Origin: DATGKR01 sp035294565
Lineage (GTDB): Bacteria > Actinomycetota > Acidimicrobiia > Acidimicrobiales > Palsa-688
Direction of reading: 5' to 3'
DNA: 36,030 nt
Assembly: GCA_035294565.1 (NCBI GenBank)
Contig: DATGKR010000122.1
Coordinates: 1 to 36,030 of the forward strand
In this document: one piece after another, positions 15,887-23,855 of the stretch
Layout of the letters: each line of letters opens with the position of its first letter
Position numbering within the stretch: position 1 is the first letter of the stretch
Made by a program: the position numbers and the translations under genes
The notes under the pieces: generated by a model
Databases searched by the model: none
What the model was told of the DNA's origin: nothing
The model's input: only the letters and a program-made list of their open reading frames with translations

Positions 15887-16572
15887 CCGCCCTGCTGCGC
15901 CGCGGCGCCGTCGAGCTGCAGGGCCGCATGCCGTGGAGCTCCAACGGCACCTTCTTGGTGACAGTGGAAGGACCGGACGCCTGCGTGGCCGCCGTGTACA
16001 AGCCTGCCTGCCGGGAGCGGCCGCTCTGGGACTTCCCCGACGGGCTGTGGCGCAGGGAGGTCGCCGCGTTCGAGCTCGCCGAGGCGCTCGGCTGGCCGAT
16101 CGTCCCGCCGACCGTCAGGACCGAGGACGCCCCCCTCGGAGAAGGCTCCCTGCAGCTGTTCGTCGACGCCGACTTCGAGCAGCACTATTTCACGCTGCTC
16201 GAAGAAGAGCGCCACCACCGGGTGTTGAAGCGGATCGCCACGTTCGACGTGCTGGTCAACAACGCCGACCGCAAGGGAGGCCACTGCCTCCTCGACGCCG
16301 ACGGGCGGGTCTGGGGGATCGACCACGGCCTGTGCTTCCACGTCCAGCCGAAGCTGCGCACGGTCATCTGGGACTTCGCCGGCGAACCCGTCGACGACGA
16401 CGACGCCGAGGCGGTCCGGCGCCTCCTCACCGGCGGGCTTCCCGGCGCCTTGGACGAGCTGCTCCACCCCGACGAGAGGCGGGCGCTCCTCGCCCGGGCG
16501 CGCAGGCTTCTCGAGGCCGGCCGACTCCCCCACCCCCGCACCGACCGCCCCTACCCTTGGCCGCTGGTCTGA
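15853..16572 (+). CDS. SCO1521-family protein (PI3/4-kinase-like fold)
   Basis: This 239-residue protein has GTG 15853 as the likely start, overlapping DUF3090 by 34 nt; a much longer open frame upstream (from 15601) lies in the shadow of DUF3090. Family motifs are LLRRGAVELQGRMPWSSNGT, AVYKPACRERPLWDFPDG (conserved Lys), REVAAFELAEALGWPIVPPT, FDVLVNNADRKGGHCLLD (catalytic-loop-like NNxDRKG) and WGIDHGLCFH (metal-binding Asp). The layout resembles small-molecule or protein kinases of the HipA/PI3-4K type. The phosphate acceptor is unknown. Confidence 0.86.
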   Translation: MPPNERAPAALAALLRRGAVELQGRMPWSSNGTFLVTVEGPDACVAAVYKPACRERPLWDFPDGLWRREVAAFELAEALGWPIVPPTVRTEDAPLGEGSLQLFVDADFEQHYFTLLEEERHHRVLKRIATFDVLVNNADRKGGHCLLDADGRVWGIDHGLCFHVQPKLRTVIWDFAGEPVDDDDAEAVRRLLTGGLPGALDELLHPDERRALLARARRLLEAGRLPHPRTDRPYPWPLV

Positions 16573-16687
16573 ACCCTCCCCGGGGCGCAGCCGAGGAGGC
16601 CGGCGCGAACCTCGCACCACCGCCGGCCCCCGGCACCCGAGCTCCGATCCCGCAAACGCGGCTCCGACTGGCATCATCGGCAGCCGT

Positions 16688-17926
16688 GTGCGAGCGAAGA
16701 CCAGCGGCAGCGCCGCGATGAGAGGCGACTGGGTGGATCTCGTCATCGCCGCTTTGGGCCTCCTGGCGGCGGTGCGGGGCTACCGGAGAGGGCTCCTCGC
16801 CAGCGTCGCCGGCGTGGCCGGGCTGGTGGTCGGTGCCATCGCCGGCTCCAAGCTGGCCCCCCTCGCCGCCCGCCACTTCTCGTCCCCGTTCACCTCAGCC
16901 GCCATCGGGATGGCGGTCACGGTGCTGGCCGCCGTGGTCGTGTCCGAGCTGGCGGTGGCCGTCGCGGGGCGCCTCCTCGCGCTGATCGGGCAGGGCAGGG
17001 CAGCCAGGACGGTGAGGAAGGTGGACTCGCTCGCCGGAGCCGCGGGATCGACCGCCGCCGTGCTCTTCGTGGCGTGGGTGCTGGCCTTGACGCTCTCGGA
17101 GCTCCCGTCGGCGCCGTTGGGGGGGGAGATCCAGGGCTCGCTCATCCTCCATGGGGTCGACTCGGTGATCCCGCCCCGCTTCGCCTCGCAGTTCTCCGGC
17201 CTGCTGCGCGTCGCCGAGAGCAAGGCCTTCCCGCCGGTCTTCAACCACTTCGGCTTCGAGGCGGTGCCTCCCGCCGCGCCCCCCGCCCCGAACGCCGTGC
17301 CCTCGGCGGTCGTCGCCGCCGACGCGCCGAGCGTCGTCAAGATCCACGCCTTCGAGCCGGAGTGCTCGACCGAGAGCGAGGGCAGCGGGTTCGTCGTAGC
17401 ACCCGACCACATCCTCACCAACGCCCACGTGGTGGCCGGAGCCCGTTCGGTGAGCGTCGTGCAAAACGGCTCGGGCCGGCTCATCGAGGCGAAGGCCGCC
17501 GTCGTGCTCTACGACCCTCACGTGGACATAGCCATCCTCTACGTCCCCGGGCTGGGGCTGCCGGCGCTGTCGTTCTCGCCGTCCGCCGCCCAGCCGGGCG
17601 ACGGCGCCGGCGTGCTCGGCTACCCGGAGAACGGCCCTTTCACGGTGGATCCGGCACGGGTCCGCTCCGAGCAGACAGTGACGGGACCAGACATCTACCA
17701 GAGCGGCCAGGTCACCAGGCAGATCTACGCCATCAGGGCGACAGTCGAACCCGGCAACTCCGGGGGCCCGCTGATCGCCCCGGGAGGCTCGGTGTACGGG
17801 GTGGTCTTCGCGAAGGCGATCACCGAGAGCGACACCGGCTTCGCCCTCACCGCCGCCCAGGTGGAGCCCGACGTCGACGCCGGGGTGGGTGCCACCTCAC
17901 CGGTGTCCACGCAGGGCTGCACCTGA
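16688..17926 (+). CDS. marP: MarP-like membrane serine protease (CvpA domain plus trypsin-like domain)
   Basis: The N-terminal part has four membrane segments in a CvpA-type domain (DWVDLVIAALGLLAAVRGYR and onward to about residue 150). It is followed by an extracytoplasmic chymotrypsin-like protease with His in ILTNAHVVAGA (about 245), Asp in DPHVDIAILYVPG (about 279) and Ser in VEPGNSGGPLIAPGG (about 358). This matches M. tuberculosis MarP (Rv3671c, 397 residues), which protects the cell against acid and oxidative stress through envelope substrates. The start is GTG 16688 (412 residues) or ATG 16718 (402 residues, directly before the first helix). The 115 bases before it show no gene. Confidence 0.9.
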   Translation: MRAKTSGSAAMRGDWVDLVIAALGLLAAVRGYRRGLLASVAGVAGLVVGAIAGSKLAPLAARHFSSPFTSAAIGMAVTVLAAVVVSELAVAVAGRLLALIGQGRAARTVRKVDSLAGAAGSTAAVLFVAWVLALTLSELPSAPLGGEIQGSLILHGVDSVIPPRFASQFSGLLRVAESKAFPPVFNHFGFEAVPPAAPPAPNAVPSAVVAADAPSVVKIHAFEPECSTESEGSGFVVAPDHILTNAHVVAGARSVSVVQNGSGRLIEAKAAVVLYDPHVDIAILYVPGLGLPALSFSPSAAQPGDGAGVLGYPENGPFTVDPARVRSEQTVTGPDIYQSGQVTRQIYAIRATVEPGNSGGPLIAPGGSVYGVVFAKAITESDTGFALTAAQVEPDVDAGVGATSPVSTQGCT

Positions 17927-17934
17927 GGAGCTGT

Positions 17935-17954
17935 CCGCAGCCTCTCAGCTGCGG
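17935..17954. terminator. Possible bidirectional hairpin between marP and etfA
   Basis: CCGCAGC and GCTGCGG form a perfect 7-bp GC stem with a 6-nt loop between two convergent genes, overlapping the etfA stop codon. On the + strand it is followed by GCTTTC, not a full T-tract. It could help end transcription of marP; the evidence is structural only. Confidence 0.4.
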
Positions 17955-18913
17955 GCTTTCAACGCCTCGATCAGCTGGGGGAGCACCTTCTTCACGTCGC
18001 CGACGACGCCGAGGTCGGCTATGGAGAAGATCGGCGCCTCCTGGTCCTTGTTGATGGCGATGATGTTCTTGGAGCTTTTCATGCCGACCATGTGCTGGGT
18101 CGCACCGGAGATGCCGGCGGCGATGTAGACGGTCGGCTTCACGGTCTTGCCGGTCTGGCCCACCTGGTGGGAGTAGGGGACCCAGCCGGCGTCGACGATC
18201 GCCCGGGAGGCCCCCGGAGCGCCCTTGAGCAGCTTGGCCAGTTCCTCGATCAGCCTGTAGCTGTCGGCGTCCCCCAGGCCCCGCCCGCCGGACACGACCA
18301 CCGCCGCCTCGTCGAGCTTGGGGCCCTCGGTCTCCTCCACGTGGGAGGACAGCACCCTGGCGGCCCCGGTGGCGCCCAGGTCCGGGATCTGCCACGTGTC
18401 CAGCGCCGCGGCACCGCCCGAGCCGGGCTCGGCGGCGAAGGACTTCGCCCGGATGACGTATATGCCGGGCGGTTCGGCGGTGAAGCGGGCGTTGAGGATC
18501 TCCGTGCCGCCGAAGATGGCGTGCTCGGTGACGAGCGAGCCGTCGGACGCGGCGAGGTTGACGATGTTGGTCAGCACGGGCCGGTCGATGCGCGCCGAGA
18601 GGCGCCCGGCCACGTCACGCCCGTTGTAGCTCTGGGGGATGAACACCGCGTCGGGGACCTCCCCGGCGCCGATCCGCGCCGCTGCGGCGGCTGCCACCGC
18701 CGGGCCGGGGAGGCCCCCGGCGAGGTCGCCGACGGTGTGCAGCACACCGGCGCCGTAGCGGCCCGCCTCCTCGGCGAGCGTCGAGGCGTCACCCCAGGTG
18801 AACCCCTCCACCGTGGTGGCCAGCTCCCTGGCCTTGGTGAGCAGCTCCAGCGACGCGGTGGCAACCTTGTCGCCGGTGCGGTCCACGAGGACCCAGATCT
18901 TCTCGAGTGCCAT
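17945..18913 (-). CDS. etfA: Electron transfer flavoprotein alpha subunit
   Basis: This 322-residue protein matches EtfA/FixB. The N-terminal domain starts EKIWVLVDRTGDKVATASLE. The C-terminal FAD-binding domain has VVSGGRGLGDADSYRLIEEL, GWVPYSHQVGQTGKTVKPTV, YIAAGISGATQHMVGMKSSK and NKDQEAPIFSIADLGVVGDV. With EtfB it carries electrons from acyl-CoA dehydrogenases to the quinone pool. ATG 18913 has an AAGGGAT-type ribosome-binding site 5' of it, 12 nt after the etfB stop, so the two are an operon. The functional link with the fadD gene upstream is fatty-acid oxidation. Confidence 0.95.
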   Translation of the reverse strand: MALEKIWVLVDRTGDKVATASLELLTKARELATTVEGFTWGDASTLAEEAGRYGAGVLHTVGDLAGGLPGPAVAAAAAARIGAGEVPDAVFIPQSYNGRDVAGRLSARIDRPVLTNIVNLAASDGSLVTEHAIFGGTEILNARFTAEPPGIYVIRAKSFAAEPGSGGAAALDTWQIPDLGATGAARVLSSHVEETEGPKLDEAAVVVSGGRGLGDADSYRLIEELAKLLKGAPGASRAIVDAGWVPYSHQVGQTGKTVKPTVYIAAGISGATQHMVGMKSSKNIIAINKDQEAPIFSIADLGVVGDVKKVLPQLIEALKARS

Positions 18914-18925
18914 TCCCGATCCCTT

Positions 18926-19705
18926 CTAGATGACCTTGAGCCGTTCGAGGAAAGCGATCACCTGCTGGTAGGCCTCGCCGTCGTCGACGACGATCTCGCC
19001 CGCCTTGCGCTCCTCGGCCGGCGACACGGACACGACCTCCTGGCGGGCACCGGCGGCGCCCACCTGAGAAGCGTCGATCCCCAGGTCGGAGACCTTCAGC
19101 TCCTCGACGGGCTTGTTCTTGGCCGCCATGATCCCCTTGAAAGACGGGTAGCGGGGCTCGACGACCCCGGCGGTGACTGTCACCAGCGCCGGCAGCGGCA
19201 CCTCCACCTCGTCGTAGCCCTCCTCGGTCTGGCGTTCGACGACCACCTTGTCCGCCGAGACGGTCACCTTTTTGGAAAAAGTGACCGCCGGCAGGCCGAG
19301 GAGCTCCGCTATCTGCACCGGCAGGGTGCCCGTGTAGCCGTCGGTCGACTCCGTTGCCGCCAGGATCAAGTCGGGGTTCGCCCTCTTGATCGCAGCCGCC
19401 AGGACCTTCGCCGTGCCGAGGGCGTCGGACCCCGCCAGCGCAGGGTCGCTGACGAGGATCGCCTTGGCGGCGCCCATCGCCAGGGCGGTGCGCAGGCCGC
19501 TGGTCTCCGAGCCCGGCGCCATCGACACCAGCGTCACCTCGCCCCCGCCGGCCTGCTCCGCCAGCTGGAGCCCCATCTCGACCCCGTACGAGTCGGAGTC
19601 GTCCATGATCAGCTTGCCCTCCCTGACCAGGTTGTGGCTGGTGGGGTCGAGCTTCATCGTCCCTGACGGGTCGGGGATCTGCTTGACGCAGACGACAACG
19701 TTCAT
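18926..19705 (-). CDS. etfB: Electron transfer flavoprotein beta subunit
   Basis: This 259-residue EtfB/FixA protein starts MNVVVCVKQIPDPSG and has the AMP-binding region (ALAGSDALGTAKVLAAAIKR, LILAATESTDGYTGTLPVQI) and the family block LPALVTVTAGVVEPRYPSFK. ATG 19705 is chosen to fit the family N-terminus; ATG 19714 and ATG 19732 are upstream in frame. It binds AMP structurally and forms the heterodimer with EtfA. It is first in the operon, divergent from the anti-sigma gene. Confidence 0.95.
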   Translation of the reverse strand: MNVVVCVKQIPDPSGTMKLDPTSHNLVREGKLIMDDSDSYGVEMGLQLAEQAGGGEVTLVSMAPGSETSGLRTALAMGAAKAILVSDPALAGSDALGTAKVLAAAIKRANPDLILAATESTDGYTGTLPVQIAELLGLPAVTFSKKVTVSADKVVVERQTEEGYDEVEVPLPALVTVTAGVVEPRYPSFKGIMAAKNKPVEELKVSDLGIDASQVGAAGARQEVVSVSPAEERKAGEIVVDDGEAYQQVIAFLERLKVI

Positions 19706-19715
19706 GGCCCTCATT

Positions 19716-19743
19716 GTTCTAGAAGCGCTCATCGGACCGCCAA
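19716..19743 (-). promoter_or_regulatory. Possible etfBA promoter
   Basis: On the - strand TTGGCG (19743-19738) and TAGAAC (19721-19716) are separated by 16 nt, resembling -35 and -10 boxes. Transcription would begin a few bases before ATG 19705, giving a very short or absent leader. This rests on motif likeness only. Confidence 0.35.
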
Positions 19744-19793
19744 CCGGAAGGCAGGCGGACCGTGGGGCGCCCAGCTGGTACGGTCGGCGGGTC

Positions 19794-20189
19794 GTGACCT
19801 CAGACGAAGTCCGGGTGGTCGTCCCGGCCCGCCCCGAATACCTGCGCCTGGCGAGGGTGACAGCCGCCGGCCTGGCCGGACGGCTGGGGTTCAGCTACGA
19901 CGAGATCGAGGATCTGCGCCTCGCCATCGACGAGCTGTGCTTCGGCCTGACCGGGCCGACCGGCAAGCACGGGACGGTCGAGCTGGTCTACGAGGTCCAG
20001 CCGTCCAGCCTGACGGTGAAGGGCAGGGGCCGCTTCGAGGAGGACATCGCGCCGGTCGGGCTCACCGAGCTGTCAACTGTCATCCTCTCCGCCCTCGTCG
20101 ACGAGCACGAGCTGTCCTCCGACTTGGAGGGCCCCCATTTCCGGCTGGTGAAGAGGCGCCGGAGCGGCGCCGACCCCGATGCCGGCTGA
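19794..20189 (+). CDS. Anti-sigma factor-like protein (degenerate RsbW/HATPase type)
   Basis: This 131-residue protein overlaps sigF by 11 nt. The fold matches RsbW/SpoIIAB-type ATPases: VRVVVPARPEYLRLARVTAA, GFSYDEIEDLRLAIDELC, then a strand pair and LVDEHELSSDLEGPHFRLVK. In true RsbW kinases the N-box reads E-x-x-x-N; here it is ELCFG, so the Mg/ATP-binding Asn is absent, and no DxGxG box is visible. It may bind SigF without kinase activity, or bind another partner. GTG 19794 is the start; TACGGT at 19779-19784 could be its -10, giving a near-leaderless message. Its place directly before sigF supports a regulatory role. Confidence 0.75.
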   Translation: MTSDEVRVVVPARPEYLRLARVTAAGLAGRLGFSYDEIEDLRLAIDELCFGLTGPTGKHGTVELVYEVQPSSLTVKGRGRFEEDIAPVGLTELSTVILSALVDEHELSSDLEGPHFRLVKRRRSGADPDAG

Positions 20190-20931
20190 CCGCGAGCAGC
20201 TCCGCGAGACATTCCGTCGCTACGCAGACACACGCGACCTGACCCTTCGCGACCAGCTGGTGGAGGCGCACATGGGCCTCGCCGCCTACCTCGCCCGCCG
20301 TTTCGCCAACCGGGGCCAGCCGCTCGAGGACCTGACCCAGGTCGCCGCCCTCGGCCTGCTCAAGGCGGTGGAGAGGTTCGACCCGTCCTTGAAGGTCGAG
20401 TTCTCCACGTACGCGACGACGACGATCGTCGGCGAGCTCAAGCGTTACCTGCGCGACCGGGGCTGGGCGGTGCGGGCCCCCCGGCGCATGCAGGAGCTGT
20501 ACCTGACCTTGAGCAGGGTGGTCGACCCCCTCGGCCAGGAGCTGGGCCGCTCGCCGACCATCGGCGAGCTAGCCGCCGAGGTCGGCGCCTCGGAGGAGGA
20601 GGTACTCGAAGCCCTCGAGGCCGGCCAGGCCTACCGTTTCGCCTCTCTGGACGCGCCCCGCTCCGAGGGGGAGGGTGACACGGTGGGAGAGGCGATGGGC
20701 GGCGAGGACGACGAGCTGGCCCGCGCCGAGCAGCGGGCCCTCCTCGCCCCGATGCTCGCCCACCTGCCGGCGCGCCAGCGTCAGATCGTCCACCTGCGCT
20801 TCTTCGAGGGCCTCACCCAGTCGGAGATCGCCCGGCGGCTGGGAATTTCCCAGATGCAGGTCTCCCGGCTCCTCAGCCGCAGCGTGGCGCAGATGCGTTC
20901 CCTGGCGAAGGAACCCTCCGGCGAGCAGTAG
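20179..20931 (+). CDS. sigF: RNA polymerase sigma factor, SigF/SigB group
   Basis: This 250-residue group 3 sigma factor shows region 2 (DQLVEAHMGLAAYLARRFAN, DLTQVAALGLLKAVERFDPS, FSTYATTTIVGELKRYLRDR), region 3 (APRRMQELYLTLSRVVDPLG, RSPTIGELAAEVGASEEEV) and region 4 (LPARQRQIVHLRFFEGLTQS, EIARRLGISQMQVSRLLSRS). This is the order and spacing of the stress and sporulation sigma factors SigF/SigB. ATG 20179 lies inside the end of the anti-sigma-like gene, typical of co-regulated pairs. Confidence 0.95.
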   Translation: MPADREQLRETFRRYADTRDLTLRDQLVEAHMGLAAYLARRFANRGQPLEDLTQVAALGLLKAVERFDPSLKVEFSTYATTTIVGELKRYLRDRGWAVRAPRRMQELYLTLSRVVDPLGQELGRSPTIGELAAEVGASEEEVLEALEAGQAYRFASLDAPRSEGEGDTVGEAMGGEDDELARAEQRALLAPMLAHLPARQRQIVHLRFFEGLTQSEIARRLGISQMQVSRLLSRSVAQMRSLAKEPSGEQ

Positions 20932-20935
20932 GCCG

Positions 20936-21934
20936 TTGCGACTGCTGCTCATCGTCAACGCTTCCGCCTCCTCTGTCACCGCTCGCGCCCGCGTCGTCAT
21001 CCAGAAGTCCCTGTCCGCCGACCACGAGCTGTCGGTCGCCGAGACCAGCCGGCAGGGCCACGCCACCCGCCTCGCCCAGAGCGCCGCGGCGAGGGGCACC
21101 GACGCGGTCGTCGTCCTCGGCGGGGACGGGACCCTCAACGAGGCTGCCAACGGCCTGGCGGGGACCGACTGCGCCCTCGGCGTGCTCCCGGGGGGCTCGA
21201 CGAACGTGTTCGCCCGCACCATAGGCATGACCAACGACCCGATCGAGGCCACCGGGGAGCTGTTGTCCGCTCTGGCCGCCGGCCCGGGCGCCTTTCGGCC
21301 CGTGGGGCTCGGACGGGCCGGTGACCGCCGCTTCTTGTTCCACGTCGGCGTGGGCTTCGACGCCGCCGTCGTCTCGCAGGTCGAGCGGCGCTCGACGGTC
21401 AAGCGCTACCTCGGCCACGCCTTCTTCGCCTACACGGCCCTGGCCGCCTGGGCACGCTACGACCGGCGCCACCCGCAGTTCGACCTGCTCGTCACCCGCC
21501 GCGACGGCTCCGAGACCCGGATCGACGGGGGCTTCTTCGCCATCGTCATGAACACCAACCCCTACACCTTCCTCGGCGAACGTCCGTTCAACCTGGCCCC
21601 CGGCACCACCCTCGACACACCCCTGGCCGTCGTGGTCCTCCAGACGCTCGGGGCGCCGACGGTGCTCGCCCTGGCCGCGGCCGCCCTGCGCACCTCCGCC
21701 GAGGCGGGACGACCCCCGGCGGCGCCGCGGCGGGCGCGCATCGTCACCGACGTGGTCTCGGCCACCCTCGTCGGCCGGCGTCGTGTGCCCTACCAGATGG
21801 ACGGCGAGCCTCTCGGAGACGTGGACGGCCTCGCCTTCGCATGGGAGCCGGGCTCGCTACGGCTGGTGGCCCCCGCTCCCCGCAACCCCGCCGGCCAGGC
21901 CGAGCCGACCGAATTTGGTCCCACAAAGCCTTGA
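20936..21934 (+). CDS. Diacylglycerol/lipid kinase family protein
   Basis: This 332-residue protein has the DAGK catalytic domain: RLLLIVNASASSVTARARVV, VVVLGGDGTLNEAANGLAG (GGDGT nucleotide loop) and GVLPGGSTNVFARTIGMTND. A beta-rich C-terminal domain with YQMDGEPLGDVDGLAFAWEP follows. Members phosphorylate diacylglycerol, sphingoid bases or other lipids with ATP; the substrate is not predictable. TTG 20936 is the only start near the sigF stop (4 nt away). The same gene type lies next to whiB1 in mycobacteria (Rv3218-Rv3219). Confidence 0.88.
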   Translation: MRLLLIVNASASSVTARARVVIQKSLSADHELSVAETSRQGHATRLAQSAAARGTDAVVVLGGDGTLNEAANGLAGTDCALGVLPGGSTNVFARTIGMTNDPIEATGELLSALAAGPGAFRPVGLGRAGDRRFLFHVGVGFDAAVVSQVERRSTVKRYLGHAFFAYTALAAWARYDRRHPQFDLLVTRRDGSETRIDGGFFAIVMNTNPYTFLGERPFNLAPGTTLDTPLAVVVLQTLGAPTVLALAAAALRTSAEAGRPPAAPRRARIVTDVVSATLVGRRRVPYQMDGEPLGDVDGLAFAWEPGSLRLVAPAPRNPAGQAEPTEFGPTKP

Positions 21935-21959
21935 ATTCGCCCGGCCGCGGCATTTAGCA

Positions 21960-21992
21960 TTGACACCCGCTGCAGGCAGACCTCGCTATGGC
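21960..21992 (+). promoter_or_regulatory. Possible whiB1 promoter
   Basis: TTGACA at 21960-21965 is a perfect -35 hexamer. The nearest -10-like sequence, TATGGC at 21987-21992, is weak and 21 nt away, so the assignment is tentative. The 104-base gap between the lipid kinase and whiB1 holds this and a CRP-like palindrome. Confidence 0.3.
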
Positions 21993-22000
21993 AGCCGGCA

Positions 22001-22016
22001 CGTGATCGTTTTCACA
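22001..22016. promoter_or_regulatory. CRP-like binding palindrome upstream of whiB1
   Basis: CGTGA-TCGTTT-TCACA matches the cAMP receptor protein consensus (T/C)GTGA-N6-TCACA. It lies 22 bases before the whiB1 start. In M. tuberculosis the whiB1 promoter is controlled by CRP (Rv3676), so the site fits known biology. Its position just before the start codon would suit repression, or a promoter different from the one proposed. Confidence 0.55.
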
Positions 22017-22038
22017 ATCTCCCCCGAAAGGTACCAAC

Positions 22039-22329
22039 GTGGCCCTGATCTGGAGCCGCAACATCGAATGGGATGTCGACGACTGGCGTGAGCAGGCGGC
22101 GTGCCGGGACACCGACCCGGACCTCTTCTTCCCCGTCGGCAGCACCGGGCCGGCGGTAGAGCAGATCGAGTCGGCGAAAGCGGTGTGCAGCCAGTGCGAG
22201 GCGCAGCGGGCTTGCCTCGAGTTCGCCTTGGTGACCAACCAGGAGTCGGGCATCTGGGGAGGCACCTCCGAGGAGGAGCGCCGCAAGCTCCGCAAGGCCT
22301 GGCTGGCTCAGCAGCGCCGGGCCTCCTGA
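22039..22329 (+). CDS. whiB1: WhiB-family Fe-S transcriptional regulator, WhiB1-like
   Basis: This 96-residue protein has four cluster-binding Cys: C22, C50, C53 and C59 (ACRDTDPDLFFPVGSTGPAV, then CSQCEAQRACLEFAL). It also has the GIWGG turn and a basic C-terminal tail (SEEERRKLRKAWLAQQRRAS). The sequence DPDLFFPVG-x-x-GPA-x-x-QI-x-x-AK fits WhiB1 best among the subfamilies. WhiB1 is an essential, NO-reactive 4Fe-4S protein that binds the primary sigma factor. GTG 22039 has GAAAGG at 22025-22030 as ribosome-binding site. It is convergent with pdtaS, as in M. tuberculosis (Rv3219/Rv3220c). Confidence 0.93.
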   Translation: MALIWSRNIEWDVDDWREQAACRDTDPDLFFPVGSTGPAVEQIESAKAVCSQCEAQRACLEFALVTNQESGIWGGTSEEERRKLRKAWLAQQRRAS

Positions 22330-22391
22330 CCGTCCCCCCTCTTCGAGCACCCCAAAGACCGGTCCCGCCCGAGTCGCCCGCCCCTGGCCGT

Positions 22392-23852
22392 TCACACCCC
22401 CGCCAGCTCGTCGGCCTCCCGGTCGAGGGGAAGCCACAACTCGACGACCGTCCCTCCATCGGTCCTCATCGAGATGGACCCTCCCAGCTGCGTCTCGACC
22501 AGCCCCCGGACGATCGACAACCCGAGCGTCGAGGTGTCGGAGATCGAGAAACCCTGGGGAAGGCCCACACCGTTGTCCCGGACGGTCACCCGCAGCTCCC
22601 CCTCGTCGCGCTGCAGGTCCACCTCGACCCGAAGCTCGCAGCCGGGGGGCGGGCCGTGCTCCGCGGCGTTCTGCAGCAGCTCGTTGAGCACCACCGCCAG
22701 CGGCGTCGCCACCGCCGCCTGCAAGCGACCCGCCTCGCCGCGGTAGTCGATCTTCACCGGGCGGTCGCTCGATCCCATGTCCTCGGCCATGCGCGCCAGC
22801 GCGGGCAGGATGTCGGCGAAGTCGACCTCGTCGGTCGTCTCGCGCGAGAGGATCTCGTGTACCACGGCTATCGAGCGCACCCGCCGCTCGGACTCCTCCA
22901 GGGCGTGGCGGGACTCGCCGGGCGGCATCCGCCGGTACTGGATCCGCAGCAACGATGAGATCGTCTGCAGGTTGTTCTTCACCCGGTGGTGAACCTCGCG
23001 GATCGCCGCGTCCTTCGACAAGAGCAGCCGGTCGCGCCGACGCAGGTCGCTCACGTCGCGCAGCAGGACCAGCGCCCCGGTGACGGCACCCTGGTCCAGC
23101 AGGGGCACGCAGCGGATCAGCACCGACGTCTCGCCCTCTCCGACCTCCTCCACGGCGGGCAGGCGGGTCTGGTAGGCGAGGGATATGGCCGTCTCCTCCA
23201 GGCCCGCCTCGTCGAGGCGGATGCCGTCGATCCCCGAGTACAACCCCAGTCGGTGAAGGGCGTTGACGGCGTTCGGCGAGGCGTAGTCCACCCGGGCGCT
23301 GGCGTCGAGCACCAGCACGCCGTCGCCGACGCGCGGCGTCTCGGTCATGTGGGTCTCGTCCACGGGGAAGGGGTACTCGCCGCGGGAGATCATCCGGGCC
23401 AGACGGTCGAAGACCTCCACGTAGACCCTTTCGAGCACCCCGGGGCGCCGCCCCACGGCGAGCGCCGACTCGCGGGTCATGATGGCCACCAGCTCCCCCT
23501 GCCACCGTACGGGTATGCACACCAGGCGGGCCCGCTCGTTGCGGCTGGCGATCAGCACCTCGTCTTCGACCACGCTTCCGAGCGACCAGGCGCGCGCCAA
23601 GATGCGCCGCTCGTCGGTGTCCACGACGTGGCCGACCAGGTCGTCGAGGTGCAGCGTCTGGTTGGTTGTCGGCCGCACCTGGCCGACGACGACGAAGGAC
23701 TCGGGAGAACCGAGGACCGGGACGAACAGGAGCAGGTCGGCGAAGCACAGGTCCGACAGCACACCCCAACCGGCCACCAGCCTCTGGAGGTGGGTGACCA
23801 CCGGCTCGGGGAGGTCGGTGTGCTCGTTCACCAGGTCGGCGAGCGTCGCCAT
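22392..23852 (-). CDS. pdtaS: Sensor histidine kinase PdtaS
   Basis: This 486-residue soluble histidine kinase has no membrane segment. It has an N-terminal GAF-like domain (about 1-150), a PAS-like domain (about 180-280), a HisKA_2 dimerisation domain with REVHHRVKNNLQTISSLLR (first His is residue 288), and a HATPase domain with LNELLQNAAEHG (N-box) and RDNGVGLPQGF (G1). PdtaS with response regulator PdtaR, an RNA-binding antiterminator, forms a two-component system responding to nutrients, metals or NO in mycobacteria. No pdtaR is seen here. The ATG is 3 nt after the upstream ATPase stop, so it is the last gene of an operon with the Get3/ArsA-like pair. Confidence 0.93.
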   Translation of the reverse strand: MATLADLVNEHTDLPEPVVTHLQRLVAGWGVLSDLCFADLLLFVPVLGSPESFVVVGQVRPTTNQTLHLDDLVGHVVDTDERRILARAWSLGSVVEDEVLIASRNERARLVCIPVRWQGELVAIMTRESALAVGRRPGVLERVYVEVFDRLARMISRGEYPFPVDETHMTETPRVGDGVLVLDASARVDYASPNAVNALHRLGLYSGIDGIRLDEAGLEETAISLAYQTRLPAVEEVGEGETSVLIRCVPLLDQGAVTGALVLLRDVSDLRRRDRLLLSKDAAIREVHHRVKNNLQTISSLLRIQYRRMPPGESRHALEESERRVRSIAVVHEILSRETTDEVDFADILPALARMAEDMGSSDRPVKIDYRGEAGRLQAAVATPLAVVLNELLQNAAEHGPPPGCELRVEVDLQRDEGELRVTVRDNGVGLPQGFSISDTSTLGLSIVRGLVETQLGGSISMRTDGGTVVELWLPLDREADELAGV

Positions 23853-23855
23853 CGG

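Noticed and set aside
16573..16687. RNA gene or terminator between the SCO1521-family gene and marP
   Set aside because: Only a short direct repeat (GCTCCGA twice) and a weak 4-bp stem are seen; nothing supports a defined feature.
21910..21939. Terminator after the lipid kinase
   Set aside because: CGAATT and AATTCG can form a 6-bp stem over the stop codon, but the loop is long and there is no T-tract.
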